DNA of 64,000 nucleotides from Neolewinella persica DSM 23188. GTDB taxonomy: Bacteria > Bacteroidota > Bacteroidia > Chitinophagales > Saprospiraceae. Under the pieces are notes generated by a model. The model saw only the letters and a list, made by a program, of their open reading frames with translations. It was not told where the DNA came from and ran no database searches. Shown here in pieces: positions 19,007 through 27,700 of the stretch; position 1 is the stretch's first letter; each line of letters starts with the position of its first letter. The DNA lies in the NCBI RefSeq assembly GCF_000373105.1, contig NZ_KB890423.1, positions 62,001-126,000 of the forward strand, written 5' to 3'. The translations under genes and the position numbers were made by a program.

Positions 19007-19219
19007 ATGAAAATCATGCCCTTCTTTTTATTGTTTGCCCTTCTCTTCAGTAGCTGTGAGAAGGCCCCTGTCGTTGAAGAGCACCAGGGCCCTACTCAAC
19101 GTTTGCTTCCCGAATCGGATCCCAATAATACCGGACGTTGGGTCCTTAATGAGGAAGTTAGTGATGAGTTTGATACCGGCCCGATTGACGAAACCAAGTG
19201 TGGTGAACGGTGCCGTTAA
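19007..19219 (+). pseudogene. 5' stump of a second GH16 gene
   Basis: This is a 70-codon remnant with its own start and lipoprotein signal (LLFALLFSSCEK). After the signal, RWVLNEEVSDEFDTGPIDETK lines up with the first GH16 domain segment of the gene just upstream (AWVLIESLSDQFGEGEIDARK), and the match stops one residue before the expected tryptophan. The rest of the domain, including the catalytic motif, is missing, and a copy of the dispersed GC-rich repeat begins 7 nt after the stop. I read it as a duplicated GH16 gene deleted down to its first 65 or so codons. It cannot be an active enzyme. Confidence 0.75.
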
Positions 19220-19226
19220 CCTTCCA

Positions 19227-19245
19227 TTGCACCTGCGGCCCCGCC
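19227..19245 (+). repeat. Dispersed GC-rich repeat, copy 4
   Basis: TTGCACCTGCGGCCCCGCC, a perfect consensus copy, lies between the GH16 stump and the next sulfatase, at what looks like the deletion junction. Confidence 0.7.
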
Positions 19246-19268
19246 CAGACCCACCATCTTTACTAATC

Positions 19269-20918
19269 ATGCAAAGCATATTTCATATGAGATTCCTCAA
19301 CGCTTTACTTTTCCTGACGCTGATGGCCTGTGGTGGTGCGGCACCAACGGCGGAAGCGCCAATGAAACCCCTCAACGTTCTCTTTATCGCCATTGACGAC
19401 CTCCGCCCGGAGCTGGGCTGCTACGGTTCACCGATTGCGATTACCCCCAACATTGACGCACTTGCTGCAGGAGGCCTGCGCTTCAACCGTGCCTATTGCC
19501 AGCAGGCAATTTGCAGTCCCTCCAGGGCCAGCCTGATGACCGGTGCCCGCCCCGAAACGATCGGGGTGATCGAGAATTATACCTACTTCCGGGACGAGAA
19601 TCCCGACATCATCACGCTGCCCCAACACTTCCGGGCCAACGGCTATGAGACGGCTTACAGTGGCAAAATCTATCACGGCAAGTTTACGGACGAGGAGAAA
19701 TCCTGGAGCCGGGAGCCCGCCAAACTAAGTACGCCCAGAGCCCAGCTGCCCGGAGGGTACGCACTGCCCGAAAACGTAGCCACCTTTAAAGAAGCGCAAA
19801 GAACCATCAGGGAGAAATACGGGAACACGGAGCATTACGCTTTGGGCCGGGGGCCGGCATATGAGTCTGCTGACGTGCCGGACATTACGTATGCGGACGG
19901 ATACAACACCGAGGTCGCGATGGCCACCATCAAGGAGATGTCGGGGGAAGGCAAGAAACCCTTCTTTTTAGGCATGGGGTACAAGCTTCCCCACCTCGAC
20001 TGGGTCGCTCCGAAAAAATACTGGGATTTGTACGACCGGGAAGCCATCCCGATGGCCGATTACGTTGAAGCTCCGAAGGATGGGGCGGAGATGGGGCTAC
20101 ATGCCTCCTTTGAACTTCGGGTCCGGGCCGGCATTCCGAAATCAGGCCCAATTGAAGGCGAGTTGGCCCGAACGCTTAAGCACGCCTACCTTGCCAGCGT
20201 CAGTTATGTGGATGCCCAGATCGGTAAGTTAATGGCCGCGCTGGACGAAGCTGGTGAGCGGGAAAACACCATCATCATTCTGTGGACGGATCATGGCTGG
20301 CACCTTGGTGATATGGGGGTGTGGGGCAAGGCGACCAACTACGAAATAGCAACCCGGGTTCCGATGATCATTCAAACACCAGATATGCCGGAACAGACCC
20401 GGGGGAGGTCTTCGGACGCGCTGGTTGAACTAGTGGATATGTATCCAACCCTCGTGGAACTAGCAGGCCTGGAAAAGCCAGCGCACCTCGAAGGTCAAAG
20501 CTTCGTGCCGCTACTGAGCGACCCACAACGACAGTGGAAGGCGGCGGCCTTCAGCCAGTACCCGAATCCCGCCTTGCGGGAATGGGCGGCCAACCCCCTT
20601 ACCTCCGGTATGCGCGAAACCTATTTTGGCCCGCTGATCGAGGAAGTAGAGGCCCGGATCATCCAGCAACAGGAAGGCAAGTGGGATCGCGACCTTTTCG
20701 AGAACCACCTGATGGGCTATTCCATGCGAACGGACCGTTACCGGCTGGTGGCCTGGAAAGACCGTCGGAACCCGGAGGTCGCTCCGCTCTACGTAGAAGT
20801 CTACGATCATCAACAGGATCCGCAGGAACAGATCAATATTGCTGCCTCCAACCGGGAACTCGTTGCGAGATTGTTGGAACAGCTTGATCAGGGGTGGGAG
20901 GGGAATCTTGCGCCTTGA
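19269..20918 (+). CDS. Family S1 sulfatase B, iduronate-2-sulfatase-like lipoprotein
   Basis: About 549 residues from 19269 (or 543 from the Met at 19287). Either start gives a short lipoprotein signal ending LMACGG. The frame stays open upstream to 19035, but that part overlaps the GH16 stump in another frame and lacks a signal, so it is rejected. Motifs: NVLFIAIDDLRPELGCYG, formylglycine cysteine in QAICSPSRASLMTG, YSGKIYHGK and WTDHGWHLGDMGVWGK. These are typical of the iduronate-sulfatase-like branch (S1_7), a type reported in carrageenan loci. It ends the plus-strand operon and faces the next sulfatase across a convergent gap. Substrate position is unknown. Confidence 0.9.
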   Translation: MQSIFHMRFLNALLFLTLMACGGAAPTAEAPMKPLNVLFIAIDDLRPELGCYGSPIAITPNIDALAAGGLRFNRAYCQQAICSPSRASLMTGARPETIGVIENYTYFRDENPDIITLPQHFRANGYETAYSGKIYHGKFTDEEKSWSREPAKLSTPRAQLPGGYALPENVATFKEAQRTIREKYGNTEHYALGRGPAYESADVPDITYADGYNTEVAMATIKEMSGEGKKPFFLGMGYKLPHLDWVAPKKYWDLYDREAIPMADYVEAPKDGAEMGLHASFELRVRAGIPKSGPIEGELARTLKHAYLASVSYVDAQIGKLMAALDEAGERENTIIILWTDHGWHLGDMGVWGKATNYEIATRVPMIIQTPDMPEQTRGRSSDALVELVDMYPTLVELAGLEKPAHLEGQSFVPLLSDPQRQWKAAAFSQYPNPALREWAANPLTSGMRETYFGPLIEEVEARIIQQQEGKWDRDLFENHLMGYSMRTDRYRLVAWKDRRNPEVAPLYVEVYDHQQDPQEQINIAASNRELVARLLEQLDQGWEGNLAP

Positions 20919-21282
20919 TTGACTTCTATCGGTGGAAAGACTATATAAGAACTCTGGATTTCATTTTACTCATTTAATAATTCCTCAATTTTATAATTAC
21001 GCGTTACCGTAAGCAAAAGCCCGGTAGCTTTGCAAATGACTTGATGAACTCTACTGTTTGGACGGTGGGAAAGTCCGACGGCGGAGAATTTATCAGAGGG
21101 GGCGGGGTATTGTTTTGGGTAAAGCGCTCAAGGTAATGGGGACCTCTGAAAGGATCCACCATAACAGTATAACCCCTAAGGGCTATGCCCCGAGAAATCT
21201 CGGGGCATAGTCCACTCGCCCTAAGGGCAAAAAATGCTGCGTTTTTGGCGAAGAAACTAATTTTACGGTGCCCTAAACGCCC
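20919..21282. other. Convergent intergenic region with hairpin and possible short transcript
   Basis: About 360 bases between two converging sulfatase genes. No coding potential is visible. TAGCTTTGCA at 21025-21034 fits the Bacteroidota -7 promoter element and is followed by about 150 nt that ends in a strong hairpin (21183-21210) and a small palindrome GCCCTAAGGGC with an A-run. A small RNA is possible but unsupported by a known family. Confidence 0.35.
21183..21210. terminator. Strong hairpin between convergent sulfatase genes
   Basis: CTATGCCCCGAGA pairs perfectly with TCTCGGGGCATAG over 13 bases with a 2-nt centre. It has no T-run on the plus side, so it may be a bidirectional transcription barrier and not a textbook terminator. 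Confidence 0.5.
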
Positions 21283-22866
21283 TCACTCCAACTTAAGCGC
21301 CTCCGTTCCACCAGTCTGAACCCCACGAATAGCCTCAAAAGTCTCCACCATGGCTGCGAGTTTCTCCGGATTAGACTCGGCCAGATTGGTCTGCTGCCCC
21401 AGGTCATCCTTGAGGTTGTACAGTTGGTAGGCCTTATCGTTACCCAACTCAATGTTCACCTGTTTACTGATCGGACCACCGGGGTAGGGGGGAATCATGA
21501 TCCAGTCACCCTGGCGCAGCGCAGTTCGGGAAGTAGCCTCAATGACCAGTTCTTCGCGTCCCTGATCACTGGTACCCATAAATGCGGAGAGCAGATCCTG
21601 TCCATCAACGGAGGAAGCAGAGGTTTGCACTAACGCGGCTATGGAGGATAGCAGGTCCATCTGGCACACCATAGCGTCAGAAACTTTTGGCTCAATCTTA
21701 CCTTCCCAATAGGTGATGAAGGGCACCCTGGTTCCCGCTTCAAAAAGGCTGTACTTACCACCGCGTAAAGGGCCGGCAGGCGTATGGTTACCAATTTTCT
21801 CCACGGCATCATCGTAGTAACCGTCGTTCAGGACGGGCCCGTTGTCAGACGTAAGCACAATGAGGGTGTTTTCCAGGAGTTCTTCTTCACGCAGGGTAGA
21901 CATAAACTCACCGATGCACCAGTCAGCTTCAACAATCACGTCACCGCGGGGGCCAAGTCCGGAGGTCCCTACGAAACGAGGGTGCGGCGTCCGGGGAACG
22001 TGTGGTTGCTGCAGGGCGTAGTACAGGAAGAAGGGTTCGTCCTTATGTTCTTTTACGTAACGTTGGGCGTAGTCAAGGAAGTGGTCAGCCATATCCACAT
22101 CACTCCACTTTGCCTTTTCTCCTCCTTTCATAAAGCCAATGCGTGGTACCCCATTAACAATGGTACTGTTGTGGCCATGGTGCCATTTCATGGTTAGCAG
22201 TTCAGGGTTGTCTTTCCCCGTTGGCTGCCCGGGGAAGTTATTATCGTAGTCGATTTCAATGGGGTCATCTGTTTCAAGGCCTTCAACGAGGCCATTCTCC
22301 AGGTAAACCGTCGGTACCCGGTCCTGGGTAGCGGCCATGATGTAACTGTAGTCAAACCCTACCTCATTAGGCCCAGGACTTACCTTTTTATTCCAGTTTA
22401 CGTTACCCGTGCCGAGCCCCAGGTGCCACTTCCCGACCACGCCGGTATGGTATCCTTTGCTTTGCAGCATTTTGGGCACGGTTATTTGGTTCGTGTCAAT
22501 GATCAGTGGTGCCGTCCCCGGAAGAATTTTGGCATGCTGATTCCGCCAGGGATAAACGCCCGTCAGCAGGGCATAACGGCTTGGCGTACAGGTGGCAGAC
22601 GAAGCATAACCGTTGGTAAATCGTACACCTCCCGTTGCCAGCGCATCAATATTCGGTGTTTTCAGTTCCGTGGCACCATAGGCTCCTACATCACCATAGC
22701 CGAGGTCATCGAGGTAAATGAAGATGACGTTGGGCTTGTCTGATTGGCTATTTGATTTTGTGGCTACCTGCCCATCTGACTGTTTGACACCCTGACTTTC
22801 AGAGGCGGGGCCGCAGGTGCAAAGGAGGAGGAATAGAGGAGCAAGGAGGAAATGGGTGTACTTCAT
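21283..22866 (-). CDS. Family S1 sulfatase C, arylsulfatase-type lipoprotein
   Basis: A protein of 527 residues. The signal (MKYTHFLLAPLFLLLCTCGP) ends in two cysteines encoded by a copy of the dispersed GC-rich repeat, and a Ser/Gln-rich linker follows. Sulfatase motifs: NVIFIYLDDLGYGDVGAYG, formylglycine cysteine near residue 93 in SATCTPSRYALLTG, VGKWHLGLG, TSDNGPVLND and PLRGGKYSLFEAGTRVPF. It is the second gene of a minus-strand pair, 47 nt after sulfatase D, and ends in the convergent region. It probably acts in the periplasm or on the cell surface on sulfated galactan pieces. The exact subfamily is uncertain (S1_15 or S1_16-like by style). Confidence 0.92.
   Translation of the reverse strand: MKYTHFLLAPLFLLLCTCGPASESQGVKQSDGQVATKSNSQSDKPNVIFIYLDDLGYGDVGAYGATELKTPNIDALATGGVRFTNGYASSATCTPSRYALLTGVYPWRNQHAKILPGTAPLIIDTNQITVPKMLQSKGYHTGVVGKWHLGLGTGNVNWNKKVSPGPNEVGFDYSYIMAATQDRVPTVYLENGLVEGLETDDPIEIDYDNNFPGQPTGKDNPELLTMKWHHGHNSTIVNGVPRIGFMKGGEKAKWSDVDMADHFLDYAQRYVKEHKDEPFFLYYALQQPHVPRTPHPRFVGTSGLGPRGDVIVEADWCIGEFMSTLREEELLENTLIVLTSDNGPVLNDGYYDDAVEKIGNHTPAGPLRGGKYSLFEAGTRVPFITYWEGKIEPKVSDAMVCQMDLLSSIAALVQTSASSVDGQDLLSAFMGTSDQGREELVIEATSRTALRQGDWIMIPPYPGGPISKQVNIELGNDKAYQLYNLKDDLGQQTNLAESNPEKLAAMVETFEAIRGVQTGGTEALKLE
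22804..22823 (-). repeat. Dispersed GC-rich repeat inside the sulfatase C signal region
   Basis: The minus strand reads TTTGCACCTGCGGCCCCGCC, identical to the consensus. In the sulfatase frame it codes C-T-C-G-P-A, supplying both candidate lipid-acceptor cysteines. Confidence 0.8.
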
Positions 22867-22913
22867 TTTTAAGCTGATGTGTTTAGTGACCGTATGATTT
22901 TTGGGATATTTTG

Positions 22914-24392
22914 TTATTGCTTATGCGCCAGGTACAACTTTCGGGACTTCCCAAAGCCGATTTCTTCCCCAGCCAGCATGCGCTTGTAAAGCGCAGGTTT
23001 TTCTTTTTTTATGTAGTCCAGGATCTCAACCGAGATCGGGTGAACGGGACGATAGACATCAGAGACAGGTTTCATCTTCCGGTCGTAGCGCTTGGTGAGT
23101 TTGCGTAATCGACGTAGGGTGCGTTTATGGGCGTCTTCCCCTACAAGGTTATGTAGTTCTTCCGGATCGTTTTCCAGGTCATAAAGTTCTTCTCCTGGTT
23201 TGGTGGGCAGGAAAAAAAAGGCTTGTTCCGGTGTGAGTTGTCCGGCATCCCGCAAGGTTCGCATGCGATGCACCGCTGGTCGGTAAAACTCGAGGTATGC
23301 CTGCCCGGCATCGAAGGGTGTTTCAGGTTTATCGTTGCGGATGTATTTCCAGCGGTCGGAGGTTAGGGCACGGGAGTCTTCCATGATTTCGTCCCAAAGA
23401 TCTCGGGCGGCGTACACGTATTTGCGGTTGAAGCCCTTGTCAAAAATAGGTTTACCCGTGAGGTAGCCTGGCAGCTCAGCCCCGGCATAGGCAAGGATGG
23501 TGGCAGTAATATCTGTGGTGCTTATAACCTTACTTTGCACCTGCGGCCCCGCCCCTTTTGCTCTGGGATCGTAAATAATTAACGGAATGCGAAGCCCCGG
23601 GTCGTGCAGGTAGCCCTTCCCACGGATATTACAACGACCGTTATCACCAATAAAAATCACAATGGTGTTATCAGCAAGGCCCTTATCTTCCAACTCCTGG
23701 CGGATCATGCCGACCTCCCGGTCCATATATTCAAGTTGATCGAGATAGCGCGCCCAATCCTTACGAACGACCGGATCATCGGCCATGTAAGTTGGCAAAC
23801 TTACTTTGGCGGGGTCATGCCGATCAGGAGATTCCTGACTAATCCTTTCCCACCAGTCACCGCGGTGGGTAACATTAAGTTGAATCTGAGCGAAAAAGGG
23901 ACCGTCCTCCGGCAAGAACTCGTCATACTTGTCGAAGAGTCCAAAAGCAGATTTTCCGTCCCAAAGGCCTAAATCCTCATGTTTGAAATTGACGTCGGTT
24001 TTTCTTCCTTTTCCCATGACGCTGTGGTTGCCCAGCACGGTCGTATATCCAGCTTCCCTCAGAAGCTGCGTAAAGGGGCGGTAGGGTAGCGACAGTGGCA
24101 CCTCCCGGTTACTTCTGTGCTGGTGGGTATTTGTTTTAACCTGGTGAGCCCCAATCATCATCGATGAACGACTGGGCGAGCAAATGGGGTTGGTGACAAA
24201 GCAATTCTCAAAGCGGATACCCTTTGCCGCCATTGCGTCTAAATTTGGGGTGCGTACATCGGGCATGTCATAGCAAGAGAGGTCGGTACTAATGTCCTCC
24301 GCCATGAGCCAGATGATGTTTGGTTTAGCTTGGGCAGTTAACTGGAAACTGATAAATATGAGGGCCAGCAACGGCAGAAGTTGTTTGCACAT
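22914..24392 (-). CDS. Family S1 sulfatase D, N-sulfoglucosamine-sulfohydrolase-like
   Basis: A secreted sulfatase of 492 residues with an SPI signal (LLPLLALIFISFQLTAQA). Motifs: NIIWLMAEDISTDLSCYD, formylglycine cysteine near residue 71 in NPICSPSRSSMMIGAHQ, a conserved TNTHQHRS that is typical of the heparan-sulfamidase-like branch, and FIGDNGR. The C-terminal region is charged and ends KSRKLYLAHKQ. A repeat copy adds six or seven codons in frame (segment GAGPQVQ before KVISTTDIT). It is the first gene of the minus-strand sulfatase pair. Despite the sulfamidase-like style, its place in the locus suggests sulfated galactan. Substrate unproven. Confidence 0.9.
   Translation of the reverse strand: MCKQLLPLLALIFISFQLTAQAKPNIIWLMAEDISTDLSCYDMPDVRTPNLDAMAAKGIRFENCFVTNPICSPSRSSMMIGAHQVKTNTHQHRSNREVPLSLPYRPFTQLLREAGYTTVLGNHSVMGKGRKTDVNFKHEDLGLWDGKSAFGLFDKYDEFLPEDGPFFAQIQLNVTHRGDWWERISQESPDRHDPAKVSLPTYMADDPVVRKDWARYLDQLEYMDREVGMIRQELEDKGLADNTIVIFIGDNGRCNIRGKGYLHDPGLRIPLIIYDPRAKGAGPQVQSKVISTTDITATILAYAGAELPGYLTGKPIFDKGFNRKYVYAARDLWDEIMEDSRALTSDRWKYIRNDKPETPFDAGQAYLEFYRPAVHRMRTLRDAGQLTPEQAFFFLPTKPGEELYDLENDPEELHNLVGEDAHKRTLRRLRKLTKRYDRKMKPVSDVYRPVHPISVEILDYIKKEKPALYKRMLAGEEIGFGKSRKLYLAHKQ
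23535..23553 (+). repeat. Dispersed GC-rich repeat inside sulfatase D coding sequence
   Basis: A perfect consensus copy (TTGCACCTGCGGCCCCGCC) on the plus strand. The gene runs the other way and reads it as G-A-G-P-Q-V-Q, without breaking the frame. Confidence 0.8.
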
Positions 24393-24733
24393 TTCTATTG
24401 GACGTTGTACGAGTTAGGTCTTAGTTTGAGTGGAGCCTAATAACTCACTCCGGGTAAGGCCATACGGAAGTAGGGTAAAGATGCCGCTACAAGGCTATTA
24501 CCAAGGGGGCATAAGCGTTCATCTGACTGCCCCATATCGGCCAATTCGTTTGATTTGTTGGCACAATCACTGCGGTCATTGGATCTGTCGCAACAAATCG
24601 GGTCCTACTCATACTTCTTCACGAACGGCCACTTCAGCGAGCTCATAGACCGGTTGGCTGTGTGTAGCGGTGTTCGGAACTGGTACCCTCAGGCAATAAA
24701 AAGCCTACTTTTCCTAAGTTTATATCCGCAGGA
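24393..24733. other. Intergenic region between sulfatase D and the regulator
   Basis: About 340 bases. It contains two GGGTAA half-sites 21 nt apart (24452 and 24473). A plus-strand open stretch (about 24520-24660) reads through protein-like words such as LDLSQQIGSYSYFF but has no start, known domain or conserved end, so at most it is a decayed gene fragment. Nothing else is recognisable. Confidence 0.3.
24451..24491 (+). promoter_or_regulatory. Candidate direct-repeat operator near the sulfatase pair
   Basis: CGGGTAAGGCCATACGG is followed exactly 21 nt later by GGGTAAAGATGCCGC. The half-site and spacing match the block upstream of susC 1. Its orientation points away from sulfatase D, so it may be a relic or act in both directions. 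Confidence 0.25.
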
Positions 24734-27700
24734 TTACCCCGATGACGCATTCCCATTTTGCCTGGTCGACCGATAAATTGAAGGAAGTTCGTCAAACTCT
24801 TGCTGAAAACTTTTCCTGAAGTACTTAGCATCTTTAAAGCCAACTTCGTAGGCAATTTGCCCGATCGGCGTTTGGGGTTCGGACAGCAAGCGTTCAGCGG
24901 CACGCCGCAACCGGACGCCACGGATAAAGGCCGAGATCGACAAACCGGTCAGCGACTTGGTTTTTCGAAAAAGAGTGGAGCGGCTCATAAAAAGCTCCTT
25001 GGCTAAAATGTCTCCACTTAGGTTATCTTCATCAAAACGCTCAAGAATCAGCGTAGTTAACTTACGTAAAAATTCCTCTTCAGGATCAGCTTCAACGGGC
25101 AATTCCCCTGGTTCGAAACGAAGCTGATTGCGGTAGTATTTCCTTAATTTCTCCCGGTTATTCAACAGGCTACCCAGGCGAGCCCGTAACACATCCGAGC
25201 TGAATGGCTTGGTGATGTAGTCATCAGCCCCTTCGCTTAATCCACTTACCTGAAATACCGTACTGGTACGGGCAGTGAGTAATAAGACTGGAATATGAGA
25301 AGTCGCTACGGTTGTTTTCAGGTGTTTGCACAACTCGATGCCATCCATCTTCGGCATCATTACATCGCTCACTACAATATCCGGTATTTGTTTACGAGCC
25401 AGGGCCAGTGCTGCTTCGCCGTCTCCGGCTGTTATCACCCGGTACGTTCCGTTGAGCTGCCCTTTCAAGTAGGCCAGGATCTCGGTGTTGTCATCCACCA
25501 ATAGGAGGGTAGGCTGGTGCTCGGCAGCGACCATTACCACAGGTGGGGCCATATCTCCGGCGTAGTGCCGTTGATCATCATGCCCCTTGAAATCAGACAA
25601 TACCTCTTCATCACCAAAATGCGCCCGGCCGGAAGGTAAGTACACTTCGAAAACAGCCCCACCTTTCGGTCCATCTGCCAGGCTAATTCGTCCGTGGTGC
25701 AGCTCAATGATTCGTTTTGAGAAAGCCAGACCGATGCCACTACTGATCGGCAGGGCAATATCATCATGATGCAATTGCACAAAGCGGTCAAATACTTTCT
25801 TTCGGTCCTCTTTCGGGATTCCCGGACCATCATCTGCCACCGAGAAACACAATCCTTCTCTGTCTGGCGAAAGGGTGAAAACTACTTCCTTTTTACAGAA
25901 TTTGAAGGCATTGCTCAGCAGGTTACAGATCACGATTTCCAACTTGTCCCGGTCGTAGTAGAAGTCGTTGAACGTGCCTTTACTGATGAAGTGGTAATTC
26001 AGCTTCCGGCTGTCGGCCAAAGGCTGAAAAGACCGGTATATTTCTCTGGCGAAAGCTTCAAAATCTCCGGGGGCTGTCTCGAGCTGTAACTGCCCACTTT
26101 CTGATTTACGAAAATCAAGCAGCTGATTTACGAGGTTGAGTAAGCGGGAAGCACTTCTGTGAACCCCGGTGATGACGTCGTGGGTATGGGCGACCAACCT
26201 GCGGTCTCCCAACAGGTCGGTTAGCGGGCTCAGAATAAGGGTCAGTGGCGTTCTTAATTCGTGGCTTATGTTAGTGAAAAATTTGAGCTTCGCCTCGGTC
26301 AGTTCCCGTTCGTTCTGCTCTGCTAATTCGGCCAATTCTGTGCGGGTAGTAAGTTCCTGCCGGCGCATTTCATTCCGCCGGACCAAGTATAGAATGAGGC
26401 CAATCAACAGGACATAAAGGAGATAGGCGAAGTTTGACCGCCAGGGTGGGGGAGGGATTCGTAAACCCAGGACCACGGGGTCGCTCCAGTTCATACGGTC
26501 GCGGCTACCCCTTAATTCCAGGTCATAAGTGCCGGAGCGCAGGCCCGTAAACGTAAGGCTGCCAAATTCCGGCACATCAATCCATTCTTCGCTTAACCCC
26601 CGGAGGCGATACTGACTGGTCACCGTCTCGGTCCCCAGGTAATCGGTGGTTGCGTAAGCCAGAGAAAAACTGGAATGTTGGTAAGAGAGGTCTAATTCTT
26701 CTATATCACTGATCACCCGGGACAGTGGTGTTTTTCCAGCGATCTCTTCACCAACTTTGATCCGTTTTCCATCAATATCGAGGCTCGTGAGTACCAGAAC
26801 CGGGGCCGGACGGTCGGTACTGATGGCGGAAGGGTCAAAATAAATCAGGCCATTGGTCCCACCAAAATACAGAACCCCCTCTTTGTCAATGGCCGTTGCA
26901 TCAATGTTAAACTGCCCTGCGGTTACCCCATCGGACACACCGAAAGATAAGATATACCCCGTTTGCGGATCAAGGCGAAATAGGCCTCGGGAGGTACTTC
27001 CCCAGATAAAGCCGTTGTGATCGATATTGACCGCCGTAACGAAATCATCCGGCAGGCCTTCCGCCGCAGTAAACGTTTTGACCGCAATTAAATGGCCATC
27101 ATCAGTTATTTTCATCCGTTCTAGCCCCGCAGGGGTGGCTATCCAGAGCTCTCTACTCCGTACCAACAGATCGTGGCATATAAGACTTGCCAGGTGATCA
27201 CCTCCGTTCATCTCCGGAGGGAACAATTCTCTGCTGTCAAGGTCAAAACGATGCACCCCGGCATAGCTTCCGATCCAGACGCTTTCCGCGCCCTCTGCAA
27301 AAGAACGAATGCGCAAACTGGCCATCTTTTCCTTAAAATCCGGGAACCCGATGGGCGGTAGAGGACTTTGCGCATCTGGCAAATATGCCACGCCGTCCCT
27401 TTGGGAACCCAGCCACAAACCACCTCCCTTTTCTCGGTGCAAAACAGCAATGTACACGGCTCCTCCCGCCAGCCTGACGATCTTACCGTTCGCGTCCTGG
27501 CTGAAGACACCCTCTAGCCCACCAGTTATTGGTCGGTTATCTTCCGTGACTACGACAGCTTGTATCTTACTCATTTTAAAATCCTCCCGTACTTCCGGCT
27601 GGCTTCCATGTTTCCATTCATGCAGGCCACCAGCTCTAGTCCCTAACCAAATGGTGCCGTCCTGTCCGGTTGCAATACAACGAACGTTATTATCCAGCAA

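Noticed and set aside
19035-19268. N-terminal extension of sulfatase B
   Set aside because: It overlaps the GH16 stump in another frame and would bury the lipoprotein signal in the middle of the protein.
24520-24776. Plus-strand open stretch with protein-like words near the regulator gene
   Set aside because: No ATG start, no known domain, and it runs into the 3' end of the regulator on the other strand; at most a decayed fragment.
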